NCBI GenBank assembly: GCA_020072565.1
Contig: JAIQGI010000047.1
Span: forward strand, 1 to 51,222
Length of the DNA: 51,222 nucleotides
Direction of reading: 5' to 3'
Source of the DNA: Terriglobia bacterium
GTDB lineage: Bacteria; Acidobacteriota; UBA6911
Below the pieces are notes generated by a model that was given only the letters and a program-made list of their open reading frames with translations, was not told where the DNA came from and made no database searches. Both the position numbers and the translations under genes were made by a program. Position 1 is the first letter of the stretch. Each line of letters starts with the position of its first letter. This document shows, piece after piece, positions 42,278-51,089 of the stretch.

Positions 42278-43090
42278 ATGACTGACAAATTCCACGAGAG
42301 ATTCAATATCGAGGTACCAATTGAAGAGGCAAGGCGGCGCTTTGTGAATAGAGTGCATAATTCAATAGCTGAGCAAGGCTGGGTTGGGAACATAGTGGGG
42401 TGGGAGAAGGCCTGCCGAGGCGCTGCGAACAAGTTAGGCGAACTGTTTTCGATAAATGAGCATTTTCACAATCGGACTCTCTCTAAGCTGACGAACCATG
42501 AGTTCAACCGGACGCTCCAGGCGATCGAGGGAATAAGAGCGGTCGCGGGAAATCAGGCCTATCTCATAGATGAACAAGTAATTAACCTGCTAAGTGAAAG
42601 CGAACTCGATTTGAACCTTGCTTGGGTAAACGGCGCTTTCCTCCCAATCGGGGCTCGGCTTTTAGATGAAAAGTTAGTGAACGATTCGCTTGCATGGCTC
42701 AGGGAGCAACGTTATCAGACCGTGCTCTTACCATTCGAAAAGGCGCTTAGCCACCTGCTCGGGTCCCGTTCGGATCCGAGGCTGTTGGCGGATGTGGTTA
42801 CTGATGCCTTTGACGCTCTGGAATCCCTATCGAATGTTATTGCCGGAAATGACAAGGGCCTGGACGCCAATCGAGAGCTGTTTTTAAGCAAGGTGAACGC
42901 CTCTGATGAATATAAAGTATTTCTGCGATGGTATTGTGAATATGCCCATGAGTTCCGGCATGGAACCAGGACCTCAAAGCCATCGATAAGCTATGCTGAG
43001 GCCGAATCGTTTGTCTATCTGGCCGGCATTTTCATACGATTAGCAATCTCCACGACTTCGCCCGCATCGGCCGTCGTTGTGAAACCCTGA
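42278..43090 (+). CDS. Abi/HEPN-like protein of unknown function, element cargo
   Basis: 270 residues from ATG 42278; base composition is visibly AT-richer (about half A+T) than the neighbours, pointing to transfer. The chain is helical and soluble. Near the C-terminus, R-W-Y-C-E-Y-A-H-E-F-R-H-G fits the R-x4-6-H pattern of HEPN RNase domains and resembles abortive-infection C-terminal families; this is a weak match by eye. The last 76 bases are antisense to the integrase fragment, so its end may be a product of rearrangement. A defence role is inference from motif and position between a tRNA and an integrase. Confidence 0.55.
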   Translation: MTDKFHERFNIEVPIEEARRRFVNRVHNSIAEQGWVGNIVGWEKACRGAANKLGELFSINEHFHNRTLSKLTNHEFNRTLQAIEGIRAVAGNQAYLIDEQVINLLSESELDLNLAWVNGAFLPIGARLLDEKLVNDSLAWLREQRYQTVLLPFEKALSHLLGSRSDPRLLADVVTDAFDALESLSNVIAGNDKGLDANRELFLSKVNASDEYKVFLRWYCEYAHEFRHGTRTSKPSISYAEAESFVYLAGIFIRLAISTTSPASAVVVKP

Positions 43091-43323
43091 GACAGTTTTT
43101 CAATCGCCTCCGCCTTGTGCCCTTCGCTGATGTTCGAATAGCGCTGAACCATTGCCAGACTCGCCCATCGGCCCAACTCCTGAATCGTTCGCAGGTCCAC
43201 GCCTGCCATTGCCAGGCGGCTGGCGAAAGTATGGCGGCAGACATGCGGAGAAATCCCCGTAAGACCGGCCCGCTTGGCAGCGATCCTCAAGATATTCTGA
43301 ATCGAAAGGTAGTGACTGTCGAG
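43015..43323 (-). pseudogene. Tyrosine recombinase (integrase), C-terminal fragment
   Basis: About 103 residues of a phage-type integrase. H-x-x-R (P-H-V-C-R-H-T-F-A-S-R), the L-G-R-W (in place of L-G-H) and the nucleophile Tyr in V-Q-R-Y-S-N are all present, with the natural C-terminus. The N-terminal arm and core, including the first catalytic Arg, are missing. Reading upstream, the frame is open (D-S-H-Y-L-S-I-Q-N-I-L-R-I) up to TAG 43324, which is the stop of the primase-like gene in the same frame. It cannot be active alone. Confidence 0.85.
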
Positions 43324-44406
43324 CTACTCGACTGCAACTGTGAGCTCGGTCTGGGCCGATTCGAGCGCGCTTCTCAGCATGCGCTGGTTCAGGCTGGCAC
43401 GCGCAAAGCCCTCTGCGCCTTCATTCTTCGCCTCGACAGCCTGGCGCAGGAATTCGAGCATGGCGAGCTTCGCGTGCTTCTCGGCAAGGCCTTCCTCGTC
43501 CACTGCCCACCGGTGACCGTCCCACACGAGCCACTTCCTGAGTTTGTGGCAGTACCTCAGGTCGTCGCCGTAGAGGGATGCAATCCTCCGGGCGTTGCCA
43601 TAGTCGTTGTGCATGAGCCCGATCAGGTCCGGCGAAAACTCCTTAGCCCCGGCAATCAGATGCAGCAGCGCTTCTGGTCCGCCATCCGGATGCGCCAGGA
43701 AATCGTCTGCGCCGGTTTTGTCGAGTCCCGGGAGGTCGCGGAGGTCCACGATCAGCATGCGGGCGCCGCGGGATTTCAGTTCCAATGCAAGGTTGCGCTC
43801 GGCCGCGCGCACGGACTCGTTTCGGTGCTTGTCGCTATCGAAGACGATGTACGCTGAGCGCTCCTGCCAGGGAATCCGCGCAAGGTCGGGGATAGGTCCT
43901 TTGACGGCCCGCCGCACGCCGTCGGGGCCGGGTTCGCGCCCCACCGTCCCTCGCCAGTTCCACACTCCACTGATCGCGACCGGAAGGAAACGCGGCCTGC
44001 CAATTTCCGAAGTCGCCAGCCTCCAGAGTGCGAGCGCTTTCTTCGCCCCTTCGCAAATGATGATCGGGAGACTCACCTCCGCCAGCATCCCGGCTGTCAC
44101 GCCTGGCGGGACATAGAGCAGATTTGCACGCCCGGGCGGCGCCAGGTATTTCGTCTTTTCACGAAACGTACCGTCCGCCTTGGCTTCCAGTTCCGGATGG
44201 TCGACGCGGAGCATGAACTCGCGTGGTGCCGGGTCGCCGGGCCAGATGTTTGGAAAGCTGATTCCGGCGTAGTCTCCGGATCCGTTCCTGCCGACAAGCG
44301 CGGCACCCTCAGCAGATGTGACCCTTGCCAGGCCGGCAGCCAGGGCGAGTTCGGGAGTGATGTAGCTTTTCTCGAGAGCCAGGAGGTCGGCTCTGGTGAG
44401 ATTCAT
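43324..44406 (-). CDS. Truncated DUF3854/D5_N primase-helicase
   Basis: 360 residues from ATG 44406 (the frame is open to 44550). Residues 110-240 hold a TOPRIM-like DUF3854 domain with I-I-C-E-G-A-K-K-A-L (Glu119) and V-F-D-S-D-K-H (Asp190, Asp192), plus G-A-D-D-F. Residues 265-355 match the start of the D5 N-terminal region (Y-C-H-K-L-R-K-W-L-V-W-D-G-H-R-W). The chain then stops; the superfamily 3 helicase ATPase half, with its Walker motifs, is absent. It continues in frame into the integrase fragment after one stop codon, as expected after an internal deletion. In phages and satellites this protein starts replication. Confidence 0.8.
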   Translation of the reverse strand: MNLTRADLLALEKSYITPELALAAGLARVTSAEGAALVGRNGSGDYAGISFPNIWPGDPAPREFMLRVDHPELEAKADGTFREKTKYLAPPGRANLLYVPPGVTAGMLAEVSLPIIICEGAKKALALWRLATSEIGRPRFLPVAISGVWNWRGTVGREPGPDGVRRAVKGPIPDLARIPWQERSAYIVFDSDKHRNESVRAAERNLALELKSRGARMLIVDLRDLPGLDKTGADDFLAHPDGGPEALLHLIAGAKEFSPDLIGLMHNDYGNARRIASLYGDDLRYCHKLRKWLVWDGHRWAVDEEGLAEKHAKLAMLEFLRQAVEAKNEGAEGFARASLNQRMLRSALESAQTELTVAVE

Positions 44407-44495
44407 GCGCCGCAATCCATCAGGCAAGAGACCGAGAATTTGTATCCAGAATTCATGAGCAGATTGTCCTGCGAAGAAGGCGGATCTTCCCGTGC

Positions 44496-44819
44496 TTACG
44501 ACCCGCCACGCCTCGCTTCGACGTTTTGGAGAGCCGCGTCTTTGGAACAACCGGGTAGCGACTGGAAGAACTCTTCGATCTCCTTCCTGACAAAGACCAA
44601 CCGGCCGCCCCAGCGCCGATGAGGAAGCAGCATCCTCGCCGCCCGGGCACGAATCACCTTCTCAGTCACTCCCAGCAACTCCGCTGCGCCAGCCACGTCC
44701 AGCACGGCCCCAGCCAGGCGGCGCCTGCCCGTCCTGATTCCAGCGTGCTTGCGTGGTCGGGATTTCGATGAGTACGTCTCAGTAGGAGAGGCTGTTGATT
44801 CAAGCAGCAAGGCATTCAC
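44496..44819 (-). CDS. Excisionase/MerR-like DNA-binding protein
   Basis: Up to 107 residues. The core (about 38-92) is a small winged helix: L-D-V-A-G-A-A-E-L-L-G-V-T-E-K-V-I-R-A-R-A-A-R-M-L followed by P-H-R-R-W-G-G-R-L-V-F-V-R-K-E-I-E-E-F, as in helix-turn-helix family 17 (AlpA/Xis). The basic region before it (S-R-P-R-K-H-A-G-I-R-T-G-R-R-R) may be spacer. GTG 44819 is the outermost start; others are possible. In satellite-type elements such a gene lies upstream of the primase, exactly as here. Confidence 0.8.
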   Translation of the reverse strand: MNALLLESTASPTETYSSKSRPRKHAGIRTGRRRLAGAVLDVAGAAELLGVTEKVIRARAARMLLPHRRWGGRLVFVRKEIEEFFQSLPGCSKDAALQNVEARRGGS

Positions 44820-45190
44820 AGGGTTGAATGAAGACGATTAGATTGCTGATCCGGGCACCGCCTCCACAGGGTTGCGGGACGTGTTTTCAGATTACGCAGA
44901 TAGAGCTTCGCCAATCACCAGCTGGTTGATTTTGGAGCCCGCTCGCGCCAAGTTGAAAGAGTGATCAGGAATTGATCATCGGGCGCGCTCGCATGGCCCG
45001 TCCACCCCTAAGAACAAATCATGTGCTGCAAACTCAAGGTAGTTGCTCTCTGGGAAAAATGTCAAGTCGATTTTTCACCAATTTTTCACCCAATTCGTTA
45101 CGCCCAAAGAACATTATTGTGATCATTATGTAATATATTATTGACATTTTAGCCAAATTAGCTTACATGAGACTTACGAGAGGGGCGGCA
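44820..45190. other. AT-rich spacer with short repeats and candidate operator
   Basis: No gene seen. CACAGGGTTG occurs twice (44817-44826 and 44865-44874). ATTTTTCACC occurs twice, 11 bases apart (45070-45079 and 45081-45090), so on the same face of the helix. TAATATATTA (45131-45140) is a perfect palindrome abutting TTGACA (45141-45146), the best -35 for the XRE gene, with a poor TACATG -10 at 45164-45169. Confidence 0.45.
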
Positions 45191-45418
45191 ATGGAAATCA
45201 ACATGCGGCTCAAGTTGGCGCGAGTTGAGAAGGGATTTTCTCAACAGGATTTAGCCGACAGAGTTCAGGCTTCGCGACAAACCGTAGGCTTGATTGAAAA
45301 GAAAAAATTTAATCCATCGCTGGGGCTGTGCATCCGAATTGCGAAGGTATTGGGCAGGACTTTGGACCAGCTGTTTTGGGAGGAAGAAAAGGATGAAAGG
45401 TCCGGGGCTTCGAGTTGA
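45191..45418 (+). CDS. XRE-family helix-turn-helix regulator (small)
   Basis: 75 residues from ATG 45191, preceded by AGAGGGG. Almost the whole chain is one HTH_3 domain: L-K-L-A-R-V-E-K-G-F-S-Q-Q-D-L-A-D-R-V-Q-A-S-R-Q-T-V-G-L-I-E holds the two DNA-contact helices (given here as separate helices S-Q-Q-D-L-A and S-R-Q-T-V-G-L-I). The K-K-K-F-N-P-S-L and L-D-Q-L-F-W segments match YozG-type regulators that accompany a membrane protein. The next gene overlaps by 26 bases. The palindrome next to its promoter is a candidate operator. Confidence 0.9.
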   Translation: MEINMRLKLARVEKGFSQQDLADRVQASRQTVGLIEKKKFNPSLGLCIRIAKVLGRTLDQLFWEEEKDERSGASS

Positions 45419-45830
45419 CGAGCGCAACCTTGCCATTACGCGAAAGATTTGCACGGGACTTTACCTCCTGACAATTGCCGCGCTCTGGCTTGACGTCTGC
45501 TGGCGGCAGTTTGTGCTGAATCAGCCGCTCAGCCAGTTTCTCGACCTGGCTGCGCTGATGACCATAAATGTACTCTTGGTCCTCGGGGCCATCCTTTACT
45601 ATGGCGGTGTAACGGTGCCCAAAATGAGCGCGTCGGCGGTTGCGGTGCTTTATCTCGTATGCGTTGCGGTTGGTACGGCATTCACTGTTTATAAATATCA
45701 TCTCAGTTCGGCTGACGAGATTCTCTGGAGGCTTGTTCTTGTCGCCGCGATTACCGGCCTGGTGGTCGTGCTATACGTAATCGCCGCCTACATAGGTAAT
45801 AGAAAAACGGAGCGGGAAATCGGAGAGTAG
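45393..45830 (+). CDS. Four-helix membrane protein paired with XRE regulator
   Basis: 145 residues from ATG 45393, with AGGA and AAAAGG upstream, starting inside the regulator gene (26-base overlap). Four hydrophobic helices (about 20-40, 48-70, 77-98, 112-135) with a basic loop and tail suggest an inner-membrane protein like those coupled to small XRE regulators in many bacteria. No catalytic motif. The longer open frame upstream overlaps the regulator and is not protein-like. It repeats the arrangement seen at 4909-5890, with another regulator type. Confidence 0.8.
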   Translation: MKGPGLRVDERNLAITRKICTGLYLLTIAALWLDVCWRQFVLNQPLSQFLDLAALMTINVLLVLGAILYYGGVTVPKMSASAVAVLYLVCVAVGTAFTVYKYHLSSADEILWRLVLVAAITGLVVVLYVIAAYIGNRKTEREIGE

Positions 45831-45933
45831 ATCGATGAAATCCAATTGGCGTCATTCCAAAAGTGCAGAATCACCATATAGATCAAGCCGTCGAGCATAC
45901 TGTTCATATGTCAAGTTGTAGGAGACGGGCAAG

Positions 45934-48900
45934 ATGCGCACTATTCCAATTTGGTGCCTCGTTTTGGTGTTTGGATATAATATTTTGGCGACTGCCGGCG
46001 GCTTACGGCAAACTGTATCTGTTTCCGGCCAGACGGAGACAATCCTCAAAGAGGTAAAGGATGTCAAGAGTCTCGTGGAAGCGACTCGAAAGATCCAGAG
46101 ATCGGGGGACGCTGCAACTGTCGACCTCATCAGGCTCATGACATCGGAGGAATATGGACCGGCTGCTTGCGCCGTGCTCGAAAAAATAGGACGTAGCATC
46201 GTTGCTCGGTTGATCGGGGTAATGGCATCCGCCGACACCGTGCGGGCTGCAAAGGCCGCTGAGATCCTTGGAGGAATCGACGACCCGCGAAAATTCGGCC
46301 CCCTGTTCATGGCGCTGCGGAATGAGCAGTTGGCTTCGTCTGCGGTTGAAGCAATTGCCCGTTCCAAGTGGCCAGAAGCCTTGTGGACGCCGCCGCGGAC
46401 TGAAGAAGTCATCAGTCTATTGAGAAACGAATCAAGCTATCTTGCGCTGGAGGCGGCAGGTCTTCTTGTGCGGATAGATCAACCGCTTGCTGCCGCATAC
46501 CTTGTCGACGAAGTCAACGACCCGGTCTCGCCACTGCAGGAAGTCAGTACAGATGTTTCCAAATTGCTTCGTAACATGGCTCATGCGGATGGATTGAAGC
46601 TGGCCGACCTTTTGATGGCATCCAGATCAGAGTCCATATCCGGCGGTGCTGTAAATAGCATCGCGCTTGAGAACAGACTGCGGCTCGACAGCAATCTTCC
46701 TGCGCACGAAGGGCCTGCGGCTTTGTTCAAGCTGGACGGCATGTCCGGCTATGGCACGCGGGAGGCTGTATCGGCACTGACACAGCGCATTGCCGCCGTT
46801 GGAGCGTATGAAGCCATACCCTTGCTTCATGCACGCTCGGACCGGCTGCTGGGCCAGGGGGAATCGCCGACCGCTGAGGCGCTGGCAATGGCAATGCTCT
46901 CCCCATCCCGGATACGCAGCACAGTAATAGAGATGATCGCAGGCACAGGCCGGCGGAGCCCGCTCGAGCTTCTCTTGCAGGTGCAGGAACCTGATGCACC
47001 CGCAGTGCTTGCAGGCCAGCTCAAGATACCCAAGGATCCCGAGGACTGGTTCGGTGTGGCCCAGACGCTGGGAAAGATCTTAGTAAATAAACCGGCTGCT
47101 GAAATCAAGGGTCTTCTTGAGGCGGCGCATGTTCAGGAGGAGCGCATCGCCGCCGTGATCGGCGCAAGCCAGGAAGTCGGCGCGTCTCAAAAGGGACATC
47201 CGTCGCGGTTCCCCCTCGGGGTGCCGCAAAATTACTTTATGCTGAGCGTCGGTCCGGATCCCAATGCGGAGGTCGATCCTGAGCAGGTTTGGTTGTTGCA
47301 GGACAGGCTCATAACTTCCAACGCCGTACTGGACGCATTTGCCAAAAACAATCAGGTTGCTGTCCGTCTTTTGGATTCCGCGACCCCCATAAATGAACGC
47401 GCCTGGGGACTGCTCAGGGTCAATACTGCCGAAACCACGGGCACTCTCCGTTCTCTCATGGATCACCCGAGTCTGTACCAGCCGCTGATTATTCGAGAAC
47501 TGGGATTGCGGCGTGACCGCAAATCCGTGTCGGGATTGACAAAGCTGCTTGCCTCGGAAAGCGCCGTTCTCAGTGCCGCGGCAGCCCGCGCGCTCGCCGA
47601 GATTTCCGCGCCGGAGGCTCTCCCCTCCTTGAGAAGCGAGCTGAGCCGCAAGGAGCACTTCGCCAAGCGCGACATCCTGGAGGCAATCCTGCGAATGGAA
47701 GGAGACAGCGCCGCTCCAGATCTATATAAGGCCTCGGCAAACTGGGGGAGCGTTGCGCGGCATTACCTCTATTATCGTTTGGCCGCGAGCGGATCTGAAG
47801 GCGAGCACATTGTCCTGAACGAGTTTGCGAAAGCCATACCTAATGGCGATGAGGCCATTTTCGCCATGAAAGCTCTGATGGCGAGCCATCGTCTCAGCGC
47901 GGCACAGGGCCTTGCCCGGATTCTGCTGCAGAATCATGATCGTTTCAAAGGCGAAGGAAACGGAACGTCGATCAGAGTAAATCTGGTTCCTGTCCTGGCA
48001 GAAAAATTCCAGGTGCCTGAAATGGTCGATCTAATTGCGGACCTTGCAGCGAGTTCTGAATTCGAGGCATGGATTGCGGAGGGGCTGAAGCGCGGGCCAT
48101 CGGAAATCGGAGACAAGATTGTGGTGGCAGCATTGGGCAAAGGGGCCGGACCTTCCAGATTTGAGGATTATCTTCAGAAAAGGCCCATTCCCGGTCTCGG
48201 GCAGCAGATCAAAGCTACCTATATCGCACACGAAAGGAAGTCGTGGGACCTGAGGACGCTCATTCAAACGGGATCCGCTGAAGGTCTGCAGGTTGTCCGT
48301 GATCTGCTTGCCGAGAGCGGGCAGGACAAGGACGTTCGCGCCCGTGTCTACCGCGATGTCATCGATGCTTTGTATAAGACGCCCGGTCAGGAAGGCTGGG
48401 ACCTTCTCCCTGATTTGTACGACCGCCTTCCCGAAACCGACAGGCTCGACAGTATCAATAGAATTCCACACAGCAAAGCGCATCCGGCCGTTGTGCAATA
48501 CCTAACGGCACTGCTCGGCCAACAGCCGGTGGAGACAAAGGACTTCAGATCGCGTCCTGTTACAGTCGATCTTGCCTCTGCTGCTTCCGTCGCCCTGGAA
48601 CGCCTCGACGCCGGCAGCGCTATTGGGCAACTTCTCGCGCATTGGGACCGGCCCGGCATTCGTGTGGGTTCGGTAATGCTGGTGGGGCGGCACGGGGATG
48701 CCCATGCAGCCGGAAAACTGATCGAGATGATTCGAGGGCGCGACTTCGCCGCATGGCGGCGCCTCGACATTGCCCTCGCTGAGATTGCACGGCGTGATTC
48801 CAAAGTGCTTCTCGAAATGTCAAGCGACACCGATATTGAGGTGCGACGCAAGGCCGCTGCTGCCGCCGGCCTGATTTCGGGAGCCGAAGCCGACCGGGTA

Positions 48901-51072
48901 CTCCTCAGCCTAGCTCGCGATACCAATCCCTCCGTCCGATCGGAAGCCGTCGCCTTCATGGCTCGCGGTCCGGCTTCCTCGTTCGGCGCAGCAATCGTGA
49001 ATGCTTTGAAGGACGAGGATCTGCTGGTTCGGGAGGAAGCCGCCGTCGCCTCCGGCGCGCTTGGGATCGCGGAGGCCATCCCGGCATTGAGGATCGAATT
49101 ACTTGCATCCGAGCGGGGTCGCCCAGGTGTGATATCTCCCCCCGAGGCGTCTTTGCCCCTTCAAGCCGCTGCCGCGTATGCTTTGCAGGCGATAGGCGGC
49201 CACGCCGCTGAGACCGCGCTGATCGAGGCCCTTGTGCAATCAAAGGCCCCGCATGTAATTCTGCAGCTGGGTGCTATGAAGTCGGCAGCTGCAGTTCCGG
49301 TGCTGGGAAAACTCGTTGGCGGATCCGATCTCCAGAAACGGCAGGCGGCGATCCAAGCTCTCGGCTGGATCGCGACGGACGCAGCCGCCACCACAGTCTG
49401 GCATTCGTATGTCGGATCGCAAAAGTATGTGGACCGCTTTGGCAAGACCGCATCCACGCAGAAAACCAGAACTGCTCCGCAACCACCGGATAGCAGCAAA
49501 CAAATCGAACAAGTCACTAAAGTATTGAAAAGGCCATCAGTTCACTTCGGCGCTGAAAAATTAAGATTTTCTACGGATAGTGCTGTCACAGCGGATGAAG
49601 GGAAGAAGGCTTTAAGAGCTTTCGATTTCTCATACCGTCGCGCACCCGATGCCGACTATATAACCTGGTCAAGTTTTGCAGGCCGGAATGACGCGTTTCA
49701 GGAGTCCTGGAACCTGTTCGTTTCCCGTTCTGAAGACGGCGGCATATCGTGGGAACCACCGGAGAAGCTCCTGAACCGGCAAGGGCGGTTCAGTCATTAT
49801 CAGTTGATCATGGACTCAAGGGGACAGAAGCACCTGGTCACGGCTTACGGACGGACATTGTTCTCGGGCACGTGGGATGCGCGTGGCAAATACTCCGAGC
49901 GCAAGATAGAGGCTGGAACCCGGAGCAGCGAGATAATGACGTTCAATATTCTTCAGCGCCACGACGGAACGTATCTGCTGTTTGCTGCGGTCGGCACACC
50001 GGCCCCGAACGACAGCCTGCGAGACATGAGCCAGCTTGTGATGCTTTCGTCTCGCGATCTCGAAACCTGGTCCGCACCTGCTGTAATTGCTCCTGTCGAG
50101 GAAGGAATGGGCTTTTTTACAGTCGACGCCATTCCTGCCATAGAAATAGCCGATGGCAGCATCATTGTCGGCGTAGGAAAGAAACTTTTTCATTCGACGA
50201 ATTTCCCTGGACAGTGGGAGACGGTCTGGGAGGGCGGAAAGGACATGGCCGGTTGGCTCGATGCTGTGACATGTCTGCTCGCTGGGAAGGACGGCCGCGT
50301 TTTTCTCGGATATCGCGCGTCACGATTTGGTTATGGGGATCTGTACCTAATCTGGAGTGACGATTTGAAAGTATGGAGCAATTCCTTGTTTACCGATATT
50401 CATGACTCCATGGGAGATGCAACCGGCCCAGCCTACGGCCCTCAATTTCTATTGCAGGATGCAGCCGGCGCCCTGACTGTGGTTTATTATCTTAGTAGCG
50501 AAACATATAAGGATGCCGGGATCGAACCGGAAACCGTGGTCCGCTCATTGCTGAACATCGAAGCGCTGCGCCGCGACAGCGACGTTGATGGGTTGACAGA
50601 TGCAATAGAAGAACGCCTTCTGACCGATCCAACAAACGCGGACACCGACGGAGACGGCATCGGAGACGCGATTGACCTGAATCCCCTTTCCCCTCCGGGA
50701 ATCGTCGGCGATAAAGACCGGATTCGCCAGGCGGCTTTAGAGAGGCTCAATTACTGGCACGAGCAGAAGCCAGACATGTCAGTGCCAGCGCAGCTGATGA
50801 TAATTGTCACTGATGGTGATCAGCGGCAGGAATTCAAAGGCTATCCCGGAATAGTCTTGAACCTCTCGGCGAAAGAGCGGGAGGAATTCTGGCAGCGGTT
50901 TGGCAGGCTTGGCATATACACCCAAGAAATCATTATTGTCGATTATCAGGAAGGTGGAACCAATGCCGTGGTCCATACATTCACAGGCCATGAGGCATTC
51001 TTGATGACTCTGACGCGCCTGGGAAATGTCTGGGTGGTAACTAAAGTTCAATCGACCTTCCGCGTGTATTAA
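45934..51072 (+). CDS. Giant secreted HEAT-repeat / sialidase-like / calcium-repeat protein
   Basis: 1712 residues. A signal peptide is at 1-22 (I-W-C-L-V-L-V-F-G-Y-N-I-L). From about 30 to 1165 the chain is HEAT-like helical repeats (A-A-E-I-L-G-G-I-D-D, A-A-A-R-A-L-A-E-I-S-A-P-E-A-L, V-R-R-K-A-A-A-A-A-G-L-I-S-G). From about 1200 to 1530 it has a beta-propeller of sialidase type, with the Asp-box-like S-E-D-G-G-I-S-W and Y-V-S-type strands. Residues 1547-1587 are thrombospondin type 3-like calcium repeats (D-S-D-V-D-G-L-T-D, D-T-D-G-D-G-I-G-D). The last 120 residues are unknown. The catalytic Arg triad of sialidases was not confirmed, so it may only bind glycans. An IS3 begins 17 bases after the stop. 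Confidence 0.85.
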   Translation: MRTIPIWCLVLVFGYNILATAGGLRQTVSVSGQTETILKEVKDVKSLVEATRKIQRSGDAATVDLIRLMTSEEYGPAACAVLEKIGRSIVARLIGVMASADTVRAAKAAEILGGIDDPRKFGPLFMALRNEQLASSAVEAIARSKWPEALWTPPRTEEVISLLRNESSYLALEAAGLLVRIDQPLAAAYLVDEVNDPVSPLQEVSTDVSKLLRNMAHADGLKLADLLMASRSESISGGAVNSIALENRLRLDSNLPAHEGPAALFKLDGMSGYGTREAVSALTQRIAAVGAYEAIPLLHARSDRLLGQGESPTAEALAMAMLSPSRIRSTVIEMIAGTGRRSPLELLLQVQEPDAPAVLAGQLKIPKDPEDWFGVAQTLGKILVNKPAAEIKGLLEAAHVQEERIAAVIGASQEVGASQKGHPSRFPLGVPQNYFMLSVGPDPNAEVDPEQVWLLQDRLITSNAVLDAFAKNNQVAVRLLDSATPINERAWGLLRVNTAETTGTLRSLMDHPSLYQPLIIRELGLRRDRKSVSGLTKLLASESAVLSAAAARALAEISAPEALPSLRSELSRKEHFAKRDILEAILRMEGDSAAPDLYKASANWGSVARHYLYYRLAASGSEGEHIVLNEFAKAIPNGDEAIFAMKALMASHRLSAAQGLARILLQNHDRFKGEGNGTSIRVNLVPVLAEKFQVPEMVDLIADLAASSEFEAWIAEGLKRGPSEIGDKIVVAALGKGAGPSRFEDYLQKRPIPGLGQQIKATYIAHERKSWDLRTLIQTGSAEGLQVVRDLLAESGQDKDVRARVYRDVIDALYKTPGQEGWDLLPDLYDRLPETDRLDSINRIPHSKAHPAVVQYLTALLGQQPVETKDFRSRPVTVDLASAASVALERLDAGSAIGQLLAHWDRPGIRVGSVMLVGRHGDAHAAGKLIEMIRGRDFAAWRRLDIALAEIARRDSKVLLEMSSDTDIEVRRKAAAAAGLISGAEADRVLLSLARDTNPSVRSEAVAFMARGPASSFGAAIVNALKDEDLLVREEAAVASGALGIAEAIPALRIELLASERGRPGVISPPEASLPLQAAAAYALQAIGGHAAETALIEALVQSKAPHVILQLGAMKSAAAVPVLGKLVGGSDLQKRQAAIQALGWIATDAAATTVWHSYVGSQKYVDRFGKTASTQKTRTAPQPPDSSKQIEQVTKVLKRPSVHFGAEKLRFSTDSAVTADEGKKALRAFDFSYRRAPDADYITWSSFAGRNDAFQESWNLFVSRSEDGGISWEPPEKLLNRQGRFSHYQLIMDSRGQKHLVTAYGRTLFSGTWDARGKYSERKIEAGTRSSEIMTFNILQRHDGTYLLFAAVGTPAPNDSLRDMSQLVMLSSRDLETWSAPAVIAPVEEGMGFFTVDAIPAIEIADGSIIVGVGKKLFHSTNFPGQWETVWEGGKDMAGWLDAVTCLLAGKDGRVFLGYRASRFGYGDLYLIWSDDLKVWSNSLFTDIHDSMGDATGPAYGPQFLLQDAAGALTVVYYLSSETYKDAGIEPETVVRSLLNIEALRRDSDVDGLTDAIEERLLTDPTNADTDGDGIGDAIDLNPLSPPGIVGDKDRIRQAALERLNYWHEQKPDMSVPAQLMIIVTDGDQRQEFKGYPGIVLNLSAKEREEFWQRFGRLGIYTQEIIIVDYQEGGTNAVVHTFTGHEAFLMTLTRLGNVWVVTKVQSTFRVY

Positions 51073-51089
51073 TAGGCCTCCTTCTATGG

